This document shows positions 6,375 through 13,376 of a stretch of 14,832 nt of DNA, piece after piece. The stretch's first letter is position 1. Each line of letters begins with the position of its first letter. Location: positions 1 through 14,832 of the forward strand of contig DJWY01000030.1 in the NCBI GenBank assembly GCA_002448305.1. The letters run 5' to 3'. Origin of the DNA: Selenomonadales bacterium UBA7018 (GTDB taxonomy: Bacteria > Bacillota > Negativicutes > Selenomonadales > Selenomonadaceae). A program made the position numbers and the translations under genes. The notes beneath the pieces are model-generated. The model saw only the letters and a list, made by a program, of their open reading frames with translations, was not told the DNA's origin and did not search any database.

Positions 6375-7970
6375 TTATCTGGGAAGCATAAATCCCAAAA
6401 TGGTAAACTGCGGATTGCATTCAAAAGTTCTTTTCCAAGGTAAATTAACTTGTAAATTTGCTAAGTGCCACCGACTAGGCATGTGTAAATTTTCGGCGGC
6501 GAAAGCGTTCATCCTCTCGTTAAGGAGTTTTTCCAGCGGTTGAACTTTATCTTTCAAATCTAGCGGCGTTCCTTCGCCCTTTAAGCTGTAACACGCGCCG
6601 ACAATTTCTTGACGGACATTAGCTTGATAAATCCAGTCGTCAAGATAGCGCGTCGTTAAAAGTTCGGCAACGTCGTCATCGTCCATAAATTTTGTCAAAA
6701 CCCCCGCGCCGATTAAAAATCCGCTTGAATTGGTCGCGGTATTCCAGCCGCCATAAGCTTTGATTCTATATTGTAAATCGTTGACTTTAAGCTGATTCAT
6801 AAGGGAATTATCCGCGCCGTTGGAAAAAGCGATATCGGCAATGGCGACGGGATAACCTTTCGCTATGAAGTCTTTTAGAGGCTCCATGAAAGTTTTAACG
6901 TCCCCGCGCAGTTTTGCCTTATTCCTTTTAATGTCGTTAGCCTCTAAAGTTTTACCGTTAGCGCGGGTATTGACGGCAAGGACTAAATCTGCGCGGTCAT
7001 GAGCGGGAATTCTCAAGCCGCCCGCCGCAATAATCGCCGCGTCAATGGAAATTCCAATAGGTTCGTTGCCATAAGACGGGAAAGTTTCCGCGCCCTTGCC
7101 AGCATTATACATGACGCTAATAAAAGGTCTTTGGTCTCTGTCGCGATTGATAGCGCGGGCAATCATAAGCATGCCCATTTCATCTACGCCGCCGTTGACT
7201 TGAATACGAGTTTTGCCCATATCGCTTGCAAGGTCGGTAAGTTTGCGGCTTTCGCGGTGCGTCTGAGAATACATTGCGCTATCGTCGCAACCGAGCAAAT
7301 AATAATCGAAAATGCCCGCCCGCGTGTATTCGACGAAAAGTTCATTGGCGGCGAAATTTTTCGTGCGGCGTTTGAACCAGTCGTCGAGATATTCTTGCGG
7401 GATTTCCTTTTCCAATTTCTTAAAAACGCGGTTGTCGCCGCCCTTAAGCAAGCCCATTTCCTGTTTATCAAGAAGCGCAGTGTAATTAAAAATTTTCGCG
7501 CCGTAAGTGTAGTAGTATTCAGGCTCCGCGCTTGCATGACTTCCCGAACGCGGCGTACGCATAATAGTTCCCATTGCGTAAATCGTCATGTACGGAAATT
7601 TTTCGTGGAAAGTTTTAAAACGCTTAGCCCGTTCCAAAATTGTTTCCGCGTCCAAATTGTGAAGTCGCGAGCCGACTAAACTGCCGTAAATCAGAGAATC
7701 AGTTGACAAGACAGCAACATCAGCTTGCGGCGCGTTTTCTTCCACCCACGCCCACATTTTATCGGGGTCGCCGTTAAAGCCCTTCGTACCGATAATTCCT
7801 TCGGGCGGCGTCAAAAGTTTATAGCCGAGTTTTTCCGCTACTTGCACGACTTGATTTAAATTGCAAGGGCGGTCGTCTATCGGCACGTACAAAATTTTTT
7901 TGCCCTGCGCGGCGGCGGCTGTCGACGTTAAAATTATCAGCATCAGTAGCACAAAAAATATTTGTCTCAT
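6375..7970 (-). CDS. DUF4127 family exported protein
   Basis: About 531 residues from the preferred ATG. The N-terminus is a signal peptide or anchor: Met-Arg-Gln, then a hydrophobic stretch to about residue 17 and TSTAAAAQG, with likely cleavage after the alanines. The mature part opens with KILYVPIDDRPCN, then VLSTDSLIYGSLVGSR and GGVDEMG, conserved blocks of DUF4127, a family of unknown function in Firmicutes. A reaction cannot be assigned; the Asp-rich and Gly-rich blocks suggest an enzyme. A GGAGG lies 15 bases before the ATG at 7970 and 3 bases before an in-frame TTG at 7982, so translation from the TTG (four extra residues) remains possible. It is divergent from GH32 and probably cotranscribed with the TadG-like gene downstream. 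Confidence 0.85.
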   Translation of the reverse strand: MRQIFFVLLMLIILTSTAAAAQGKKILYVPIDDRPCNLNQVVQVAEKLGYKLLTPPEGIIGTKGFNGDPDKMWAWVEENAPQADVAVLSTDSLIYGSLVGSRLHNLDAETILERAKRFKTFHEKFPYMTIYAMGTIMRTPRSGSHASAEPEYYYTYGAKIFNYTALLDKQEMGLLKGGDNRVFKKLEKEIPQEYLDDWFKRRTKNFAANELFVEYTRAGIFDYYLLGCDDSAMYSQTHRESRKLTDLASDMGKTRIQVNGGVDEMGMLMIARAINRDRDQRPFISVMYNAGKGAETFPSYGNEPIGISIDAAIIAAGGLRIPAHDRADLVLAVNTRANGKTLEANDIKRNKAKLRGDVKTFMEPLKDFIAKGYPVAIADIAFSNGADNSLMNQLKVNDLQYRIKAYGGWNTATNSSGFLIGAGVLTKFMDDDDVAELLTTRYLDDWIYQANVRQEIVGACYSLKGEGTPLDLKDKVQPLEKLLNERMNAFAAENLHMPSRWHLANLQVNLPWKRTFECNPQFTILGFMLPR

Positions 7971-8043
7971 AAAAATTTCCAAAAGCCTCCTTTACAAATT
8001 GTTTATTTCAATGCCTTTTCCCTAAGTACTAAAAATTTCCTGC

Positions 8044-8072
8044 ATTATATCAAAAATAATTTTCGCTGAATA
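8044..8072 (-). promoter_or_regulatory. DUF4127 promoter (extended -10)
   Basis: On the minus strand a perfect TATAAT (complement of 8044-8049) is preceded directly by TGA, giving an extended -10 TGN-TATAAT. The -35 region 17 bases away is TATTCA (complement of 8067-8072), a poor match, which is usual for extended -10 promoters. The leader would be about 65 bases. Confidence 0.6.
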
Positions 8073-8089
8073 GTATCAAAATTTTTTGA
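8048..8089. repeat. TATCAAAA direct repeats and dyad in the divergent promoter region
   Basis: TATCAAAA occurs at 8048-8055 and 8074-8081, 26 bases apart. The second copy is part of an inverted repeat TCAAAA-TT-TTTTGA (8076-8089). They sit between the divergent DUF4127 and GH32 promoters, and the first copy overlaps the DUF4127 -10 box. This is the place expected for a shared regulator, but none is identified. Confidence 0.4.
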
Positions 8090-8096
8090 CAATGCG

Positions 8097-8125
8097 TTGA
8101 CTTTAATCGCGCACTAATTTAAAAT
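8097..8125 (+). promoter_or_regulatory. GH32 promoter
   Basis: TTGACT (8097-8102) and TAAAAT (8120-8125) are 17 bases apart. The leader would be short and would begin close to the GGAGGTG ribosome binding site. A second TTGACA at 8086-8091 lies 11 bases upstream and has no good -10 partner; the pair TTGAC-N6-TTGAC may be a binding site rather than a second promoter. Confidence 0.55.
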
Positions 8126-8146
8126 GGCGGCGGAGGTGGGTTATAA

Positions 8147-9700
8147 ATGTTAGATAAAAAATTGGACCCCGAAAAAGCTAAACAATGTCAAGAGTCCAAG
8201 TGGTATCCAAAGTATCACGTCGCGCCGCCTGTTGGCTGGCTCAACGACCCGAATGGTTTTTCTTACTACAAGGGCGAGTATCACATTTTCTATCAGTATC
8301 ATCCGTATTCCGTCAACTGGGGTCCTATGCACTGGGGGCACTCTACAAGCAAAGACCTTTTCCACTGGGAACATCAGCCGATTGCAATTACGCCCGGCGA
8401 ATTTTCCGAAGGCAAAGAGTGGTATGACTGGGACGGTTGCTTCAGCGGTTGCGGCTACGAGTTTGAAGGCAAGCTCTGGCTTATGTACACGTCGCAAAGA
8501 TTCAACCGTTCGGCAGAAGGTTTCGATACCGGCGGCAATGCCAGCAATCCTTCCGGCTATAATCCTTCCGGTTCTTCCGGCGGCGGCAATGTCACCGAGC
8601 GTCAATGCTTCGCCTATTCCGAAGACGGCATTAACTTCACGAAGTACGAAAAAAATCCGGTAATTGACGTTCCTAACAGCGACCCGATTGTTGCTAATGT
8701 CGATTTCCGCGACCCTAAAATTTGGGACCACAACGGCAAATACTACTGCGCGATTGGTAACAGAATTCATGACCGCTCCCGCACGCAAATTGTTCTGTAC
8801 GAGTCCGAAAACTTCTTCGATTGGAAATTTAAATCCGTCGCTGCAATTTCTAAGCCGGATTATTCCGAAGGCACAATGTGGGAGTGTCCTGGCTTTGCGC
8901 ATTTCGGCGACACCTACGTTATGATTATTTCGCCGCAACATGTTCCGCCTAAAGGTTACATGTTCCACAACATTCACCAAGCCGGCTACATGATCGGCAA
9001 GCTCAATTACGACACCGGCATTTATGATCACGGTGAATTCTTCACCTTTGATCACGGCTTCGACTTCTACGCAACGACAATGATGAAAAATCCGGAAGGT
9101 CGCTATTTCATTATTGCATGGATGGCTGCGTGGCAAAGTCCTTTCCCGGAACAAGCTGACGGCTGGGCAACTATGCTGACTATTCCGCGTGAGCTTAAGT
9201 TCATTGACGGAAAAGTTTATACCGTTCCGCCCAAAGAACTCGAAGGCTTGCGCGACGGTGCTAAACATTGCCACTACGAAAATCTTTCGATTGACAAGGC
9301 AACGACTCTTTACGGCGTCAAAGGCAACTGCGGCGAACTTCTCCTTGACATTGACACCAAAGCTTCCGGCACTTTCGAGATTGAGTTGTTCTCGGACGAA
9401 GACGAAGAAAAAACCGTCCTCAAATATCTCTTGGAAGATGGCAAACCCGTGCTCGAACTCAATCGCGACCAAAGCGGCGTAGGCGGCAAAGGCATTCGCA
9501 AAGTCATACTTCAGCCCTTCGGCGATATTCTCAAGTTCCGCATGTTCCTCGATAAATCCGCGCTTGAAGTTTTCGTCAACGACGGCGCAGAAGTCATGTC
9601 CACGCGCGTTTATCCGAAGACCGAATCGCAAAGCATCGCCTTCATTCCGAATGACGGCAAACTGGAAATCAAATCGCTCGACTTCTACAAGTTCGCGTAA
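8147..9700 (+). CDS. GH32 sucrose-6-phosphate hydrolase / beta-fructofuranosidase
   Basis: A 517-residue family 32 enzyme that should cleave the fructosyl bond of sucrose-6-phosphate, sucrose or short fructans in the cytoplasm, as there is no signal peptide. The three catalytic blocks are present: WLNDPNG with nucleophile Asp34, FRDP with transition-state stabiliser Asp189, and ECPGF with acid/base Glu246. The N-terminal five-bladed propeller is followed from about residue 370 by the C-terminal beta-sandwich (KASGTFEIELF, LEVFVNDGAEVMSTRVYP), so the protein is complete. Residues about 122-149 are an unusual Gly/Ser/Asn/Pro-rich insert between blades. GGAGGTG precedes the ATG. The gene stands alone, ends at a terminator, and has no EII or regulator beside it, so sucrose-6-phosphate versus free fructoside specificity is open. 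Confidence 0.92.
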   Translation: MLDKKLDPEKAKQCQESKWYPKYHVAPPVGWLNDPNGFSYYKGEYHIFYQYHPYSVNWGPMHWGHSTSKDLFHWEHQPIAITPGEFSEGKEWYDWDGCFSGCGYEFEGKLWLMYTSQRFNRSAEGFDTGGNASNPSGYNPSGSSGGGNVTERQCFAYSEDGINFTKYEKNPVIDVPNSDPIVANVDFRDPKIWDHNGKYYCAIGNRIHDRSRTQIVLYESENFFDWKFKSVAAISKPDYSEGTMWECPGFAHFGDTYVMIISPQHVPPKGYMFHNIHQAGYMIGKLNYDTGIYDHGEFFTFDHGFDFYATTMMKNPEGRYFIIAWMAAWQSPFPEQADGWATMLTIPRELKFIDGKVYTVPPKELEGLRDGAKHCHYENLSIDKATTLYGVKGNCGELLLDIDTKASGTFEIELFSDEDEEKTVLKYLLEDGKPVLELNRDQSGVGGKGIRKVILQPFGDILKFRMFLDKSALEVFVNDGAEVMSTRVYPKTESQSIAFIPNDGKLEIKSLDFYKFA

Positions 9701-9725
9701 TTTTGATATAAAACTTCTTTTCTTT

Positions 9726-9755
9726 TCCCTTGCAATAGAGCAGGGGATTTTTTTT
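9726..9755 (+). terminator. Rho-independent terminator after GH32
   Basis: TCCCTTGC (9726-9733) pairs with GCAGGGGA (9740-9747) with one G-U pair and a six-base loop, followed by eight T. It lies 26 bases after the GH32 stop. Confidence 0.85.
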
Positions 9756-9756
9756 G

Positions 9757-9926
9757 CAGAAACAAAATTGTTTTTATCCAATATTTACTCGGAATTCGTT
9801 CAATGCGCCAGACGATATGTGGCGTATATTGACAGAAACTGTGCCGCACTTCTCAACTTTCGAGAAAAAATTATGTTAGGCGATTTGCCGCAACTGACAG
9901 AGCGGATATTGGAGGCAGAAAAGTAA
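9757..9926 (+). pseudogene. Short coding-like remnant, unrecognised
   Basis: After the GH32 terminator one plus frame stays open to a TAA at 9924-9926 and reads like a real protein end: RRYVAYIDRN, then AALLNFREKIML and GDLPQLTERILEAEK, amphipathic and charged. It has no ATG except one 17 codons before the stop, and no ribosome binding site. A TTG at 9768 would give 52 residues. It is best seen as the 3' remnant of a decayed gene, or as chance. It is followed by a 12-bp direct repeat, AAGGAAATCAAA, at 9925-9936 and 9944-9955. Confidence 0.25.
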
Positions 9927-9956
9927 GGAAATCAAATTTATTGAAGGAAATCAAAG

Positions 9957-9993
9957 TGAAAAGCCCGTCTCAAGATATCCCGAAACGAGCTTT
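9957..9993 (-). terminator. Rho-independent terminator after comEA (minus strand)
   Basis: On the minus strand AAAGCTCGTTTC (complement of 9982-9993) pairs with GAGACGGGCTTT (complement of 9960-9971) as a 12-bp stem with two G-U pairs and a 10-base loop, continuing into TTTTC. On the plus strand the same two positions would be C-A mismatches, which shows it is built for minus-strand RNA. The rest of 9927-10037 holds nothing else recognisable. Confidence 0.8.
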
Positions 9994-10037
9994 GTCTACA
10001 GTCTGAAATTCCCGCCAATTTGACGAGGATTTATTTT

Positions 10038-10583
10038 TTAAATACTGATTTTATCTTTGAAGGCGGCAAATTTCTTATCGCCAATGCCGCGCACATTTTT
10101 AATTTCGTCGATTGATTTAAATGCGCCGTTTTGTTCGCGATATTCGATAATCCTTTGCGCGAGCGCAGGACCAATGCCTTTAAGTGTGGCGAGCCTTTCG
10201 GCGTCGGCAGTGTTAATGTTGACGAGGTCGCCGGAAGAAGCGGAGTTGCTTTGCTCTTGCAGGAAAATTTCTTTGGTCGGGATATGAATATGCTGACCGT
10301 CTGTGAGTGGAGCCGCCATATTAATAACGTCGGAGTCCGCAAGCGCAGTTAAGCCGCCCGCTTTATTTACCGCGTCGATAAATTTTAATTCGCCATTGTC
10401 TTCGAGTTCGACGACGGAAATATTTTGAACTTGTCCGGAGACATAGACGCTGATTTTTTTTACGGGCGGCTTAGGCGGTTCGAGCGGTGGAGTATCGTCT
10501 TCAAAGAGTCCGATAAAAAATAAAACTGCTACCGTCGCGACAAGAGCGACGCCGAAGCCGATTAGATATTTTTTATTAAACAT
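10038..10583 (-). CDS. comEA: ComEA family competence DNA receptor
   Basis: ComEA binds double-stranded DNA outside the membrane during natural transformation and hands it to the ComEC channel. The 181-residue product has a single N-terminal membrane helix (about residues 6-26), then a Pro-rich linker (DDTPPLEPPKPP). An SLBB domain (about 42-105: VYVSGQVQNISVVEL, FIDAVNKAGGL, GQHIHIP) leads to a C-terminal helix-hairpin-helix pair (about 118-181: VNINTADAERLATLKGIGPALAQRI, FKSIDEIKNVRGIGDKKF). The ATG at 10583 overlaps the end of serA by eight bases and has no clear ribosome binding site, so translation is probably coupled to serA; a TTG at 10592 would add three residues. comEC is not beside it. 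The domain order supports comEA strongly; actual competence is not shown. Confidence 0.88.
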   Translation of the reverse strand: MFNKKYLIGFGVALVATVAVLFFIGLFEDDTPPLEPPKPPVKKISVYVSGQVQNISVVELEDNGELKFIDAVNKAGGLTALADSDVINMAAPLTDGQHIHIPTKEIFLQEQSNSASSGDLVNINTADAERLATLKGIGPALAQRIIEYREQNGAFKSIDEIKNVRGIGDKKFAAFKDKISI

Positions 10584-12156
10584 CGTAGGCAACGGGCGTT
10601 ACGTCGAAAATAGGCGGAAGAGCTTTCATTTCGTCAAGGACATTTTGCGGGAGCGGATTATCAATAGTCAGAACCATAAGGCTAGTCCCTTCGATAGCTG
10701 TTTTGCCGACTTGCATTCCTGAAATATTTACGTTGTGTTTAGCAAGGAGCGTACCAACAAGCCCGATAACGCCAGGCTGATTGATATGCGGGCAAATCAA
10801 AATGCGTGCGTGCGGGTCGACGTCAACGCGGAAATTATTTATCGAAACGATTCTGCCTTCATTGCCGAAAAGCGTACCGGTTACGAAATTTCCATTAGCC
10901 GAGACGGTGACGACGTTAGAGAAGTCGCGAGCAATACTAGATTTAATTTCGGAAAGATGAATCCCGCGTTCGGCGGCTAAAATGTTGGCGTTGACGAGAT
11001 TAACGTTGGTATCAAGCGCGGTAGTCAGCATACCTTTAAGGACGGCGGTAGAAATCAAACTGGAATTCATATCAGCGATTGCGCCGTTGACTTTGACTTG
11101 AACGCTGGAAATTGGCTCCTTACTCATGCCGGTAATTGTCCTGCCGAGACGCTCTGCAAGGTCAAGATAAGGCGCGAGTTTCTCCAGAATATGGCTGGGA
11201 ATATGCGGAAGGTTGACGGCGGTCGCGACTGGTCTATCATTAAGGGCGTCGATAATTCCCTTTGCAACGTCGACTGAAACGCCAATTTGCGCCTCAACGG
11301 TAGAGGCTCCCAAATGCGGCGTCAGAATTATATTGGGCAAATTTCTAAGCGGCGAATTTTCTGCAAGCGGTTCGTTCTCGAAAACGTCGATAGCCGCGCC
11401 CGAAATAATTTTCTCCTGAAGGGCGGTTGCTAAATCATTTTCGTTGATAATGCCGCCGCGAGCGCAATTTATCAAGCGGACAGTCGGTTTCATAGTGCGC
11501 ATTTGGGCAAGCGAAATCATATTACGAGTAGAATTAGTCAGCGGCATATGGACAGTAATAAAATCTGCGCGGCGGAAAATTTCTTCGAGATTGACGAGTT
11601 GGACGCCGAGATTTTTAGCGCGTTCGGCACTGACAAAGGGGTCGTAAGCGATAACGTTCATGTCGAAGGATTGCGCACGTTTGGCGACGCCCGCGCCGAT
11701 TTTGCCAAGCCCGATAATCGCCAGCGTTTTATTTCTAAGCTCGACGCCGACAAATTTTTTCCTATCCCAGCCGCCGCTATGCATAACTTGATTAGCCTGC
11801 GGAATATTGCGGCTGACAGCGAGCATCATGGCGAAAGTATGTTCAGTCGCAGCGATAGTGTTGCCGTCGGGGGAATTTATAACGATAATTCCGCGTTCGG
11901 TTGCGGCTTGAATGTCGATATTGTCGACGCCGACGCCGGCACGCCCGATTATTTTTAAGTTCGTGGCACGTTCGATAACGTCGGCAGTAACTTTGGAGGC
12001 AGAACGGACAATCAGCGCGTCGAATTTCGGAATGACTTCCAAAAGTTCTTCGTGAGAAATTTTATCGCGGACTTCAACGTCGAAATTTTTCCTAAGCAGT
12101 TCTATACCTTCGTTAGCAATGCCGTCGGCGGCTAGAATATGAAATTGATTGTTCAT
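10576..12156 (-). CDS. serA: D-3-phosphoglycerate dehydrogenase
   Basis: This cytoplasmic enzyme oxidises 3-phosphoglycerate with NAD+ as the first step of serine synthesis. The 526 residues fit the long type with an extra domain. The substrate-binding and NAD-binding parts include NLKIIGRAGVGVDNID, the dinucleotide motif GLGKIG (149-154), and catalytic Arg233 (NCARGGI), Glu262 (DVFENEP) and His281 (TPHLGAST). Residues from about 320 to 440 form the intervening allosteric substrate-binding domain. The last 75 or so form an ACT domain (ILICPHINQPGVIGLVGTLL, NISGMQVG), which usually gives serine feedback. The ATG at 12156 follows AAGGGAG. It is divergent from the RTX gene and overlaps comEA at its 3' end. 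Other serine genes (serB, serC) are not in view. Confidence 0.96.
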   Translation of the reverse strand: MNNQFHILAADGIANEGIELLRKNFDVEVRDKISHEELLEVIPKFDALIVRSASKVTADVIERATNLKIIGRAGVGVDNIDIQAATERGIIVINSPDGNTIAATEHTFAMMLAVSRNIPQANQVMHSGGWDRKKFVGVELRNKTLAIIGLGKIGAGVAKRAQSFDMNVIAYDPFVSAERAKNLGVQLVNLEEIFRRADFITVHMPLTNSTRNMISLAQMRTMKPTVRLINCARGGIINENDLATALQEKIISGAAIDVFENEPLAENSPLRNLPNIILTPHLGASTVEAQIGVSVDVAKGIIDALNDRPVATAVNLPHIPSHILEKLAPYLDLAERLGRTITGMSKEPISSVQVKVNGAIADMNSSLISTAVLKGMLTTALDTNVNLVNANILAAERGIHLSEIKSSIARDFSNVVTVSANGNFVTGTLFGNEGRIVSINNFRVDVDPHARILICPHINQPGVIGLVGTLLAKHNVNISGMQVGKTAIEGTSLMVLTIDNPLPQNVLDEMKALPPIFDVTPVAYDV

Positions 12157-12242
12157 GGCAAATCAAACTCCCTTAAAAATTTTACTGCGAATATTTTCAA
12201 CGCGCCTGCAGAATTTCCTTTTAATTTTTGTGCGCCGAGTTC

Positions 12243-12273
12243 TTGACAAGCTGCGTGGGGGGGGGTGTACAAT
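12243..12273 (+). promoter_or_regulatory. RTX gene promoter with poly-G spacer
   Basis: A perfect TTGACA (12243-12248) and TACAAT (12268-12273), the latter preceded by TG, are 19 bases apart. Nine consecutive G (12257-12265) lie in the spacer. Losing one or two G would give the 18- or 17-base spacing that works best. Transcription would begin near 12280, leaving a short leader with AAAGGGAG before the ATG at 12305. The structure matches known phase-variable promoters. Confidence 0.7.
12257..12265 (+). repeat. Homopolymeric G9 tract
   Basis: Nine G in a row, the longest G or C run seen in the window, placed between the -35 and -10 boxes of the RTX gene promoter. Such runs change length by slipped-strand mispairing. 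A sequencing or assembly error in run length cannot be excluded. Confidence 0.9.
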
Positions 12274-12304
12274 AAAGCAAATTCAAAAAGGGAGATGGCT
12301 TTCC

Positions 12305-13264
12305 ATGAACGAGAAAATTTTTGACCTCCAACGCTTTGCAGTCATTAACAACAGTGACTATAGTACTTTAGTCAGCGGCACAAAAGGCAATGATTCCATT
12401 TACAACACCGGCGATTCCGTGACAATCGACGGCGGCTTGGGCAACGATTACATTTATCACGGCGGCGACCGCGTAACAATTAATGGCGGTGCAGGCAATG
12501 ACTCCATTGAAATCACCGGAAGTAATGTTTTGTACAAATACAAATCTGGCGACGGCAACGACCGCGTCGAAGGACTGAGCGCGGCTGACACGTTGGAAAT
12601 TGGCGACGGCAACGGAACTTATTCTTCCACAAAAAGCGGCGACGATTTAATTTTGACAGTCGGTAAAGGCAAAATTACTTTGGTCGGTGCGGCGACAATG
12701 ACTGACCTTTACATTGAAGGCAGAAAAGTAAGCACTGCTAAGACAAGTCTAACTTTAACCAATAGAAATAGAGCTTCTGTAAAGTTAAACTCTGTCATTA
12801 AGACCGTCAACGCCTCGAAACGCACCAAAGCCATTACGATTAAGGGCAACGCGCTTGACAATACAATTTGGGGCGGTTCCGGCAATGACGCAATTTCCGG
12901 CGCAGAAGGTAACGACTACATAAGAGGCAACGCCGGCAACGATAAACTTTACGGCGGTGCAGGTGAAGGCAATGACACGCTCGACGGCGGCAAGGGCAAC
13001 GATTCCCTTTGGGGCAACGCCGGAGCCGATACTTTCCTTTACTTCAAGGGCGAAGGCAAAGATGTCATTTACGGCTTTGAAGATGACGACATGCTTTTAA
13101 TTACCGGCGATTTCTCCGCGTCTTATAATCAAGATAAGGGCGAAATTTCTTTCAAAGTTGGCAATACTGCAAACGCAATCACGCTGAAAGATTTCTCTGC
13201 GACTAACTTTAAAGTCAACGGCTATTCCTACAAAATCAGCGGCTCCAATCTCGTTAGAAAATAA
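12305..13264 (+). CDS. RTX-repeat calcium-binding protein
   Basis: A 319-residue acidic protein with two clusters of glycine- and aspartate-rich nonapeptide repeats that bind calcium and form a beta-roll outside the cell. Cluster one is at about residues 24-90 (GGLGNDYIY, GGAGNDSIE) and cluster two at about 187-262 (GGSGNDAIS, GNAGNDKLY, GGKGNDSLW). Each is followed by a similar beta-rich module (about 75-143 and 243-312), so the protein looks duplicated. There is no Sec signal peptide; it begins MNEKIFDLQRFA, a short motif I associate with Negativicutes proteins of this kind. Export by a type I secretion system is the usual route for RTX proteins, but no transporter is in view. I chose the ATG at 12305 for its GGGAG site and because the frame upstream runs through the promoter. 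Its exact role (adhesin, S-layer-like, other) is unknown. Confidence 0.85.
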   Translation: MNEKIFDLQRFAVINNSDYSTLVSGTKGNDSIYNTGDSVTIDGGLGNDYIYHGGDRVTINGGAGNDSIEITGSNVLYKYKSGDGNDRVEGLSAADTLEIGDGNGTYSSTKSGDDLILTVGKGKITLVGAATMTDLYIEGRKVSTAKTSLTLTNRNRASVKLNSVIKTVNASKRTKAITIKGNALDNTIWGGSGNDAISGAEGNDYIRGNAGNDKLYGGAGEGNDTLDGGKGNDSLWGNAGADTFLYFKGEGKDVIYGFEDDDMLLITGDFSASYNQDKGEISFKVGNTANAITLKDFSATNFKVNGYSYKISGSNLVRK

Positions 13265-13287
13265 ATATCAGCTTATAAAAAATTTTA

Positions 13288-13313
13288 GTCCCGACTTCGG
13301 TTGGGATTTTTTT
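13288..13313 (+). terminator. Rho-independent terminator after the RTX gene
   Basis: GTCCCGAC (13288-13295) pairs with GTTGGGAT (13300-13307) around a TTCG loop closed by C-G, the very stable UUCG tetraloop, followed by seven T. Two G-U pairs are in the stem. It lies about 25 bases after the stop. Confidence 0.88.
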
Positions 13314-13376
13314 GTGTAGCAGTTGATTTTGAATTGTCTACGTGTTAAACTTCGGATAAATCGATTCAAGAATTAT

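Noticed and set aside
8086..8102. CtsR operator before GH32 (two TTGAC units, TTTGAC being the complement of GTCAAA)
   Set aside because: The units repeat every 11 bases, whereas the CtsR tandem heptads repeat every 10, and the flanks do not match; the second unit is explained as a -35 box.
8150..9781. A 543-codon open frame on the minus strand, opposite the whole GH32 gene
   Set aside because: It mirrors the GH32 coding frame, has no family resemblance and no ribosome binding site, and arises because the sense gene rarely uses codons that give antisense stops. GH32 has all its catalytic motifs.
12149..12304. Upstream in-frame extension of the RTX gene through the poly-G tract (ATG at 12155), which would make the tract a translational switch
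   Set aside because: The extension has no ribosome binding site, its ATG overlaps the serA start codon on the other strand, and its sequence is not a clean signal peptide. The ATG at 12305 has a good GGGAG and a promoter fits upstream of it.
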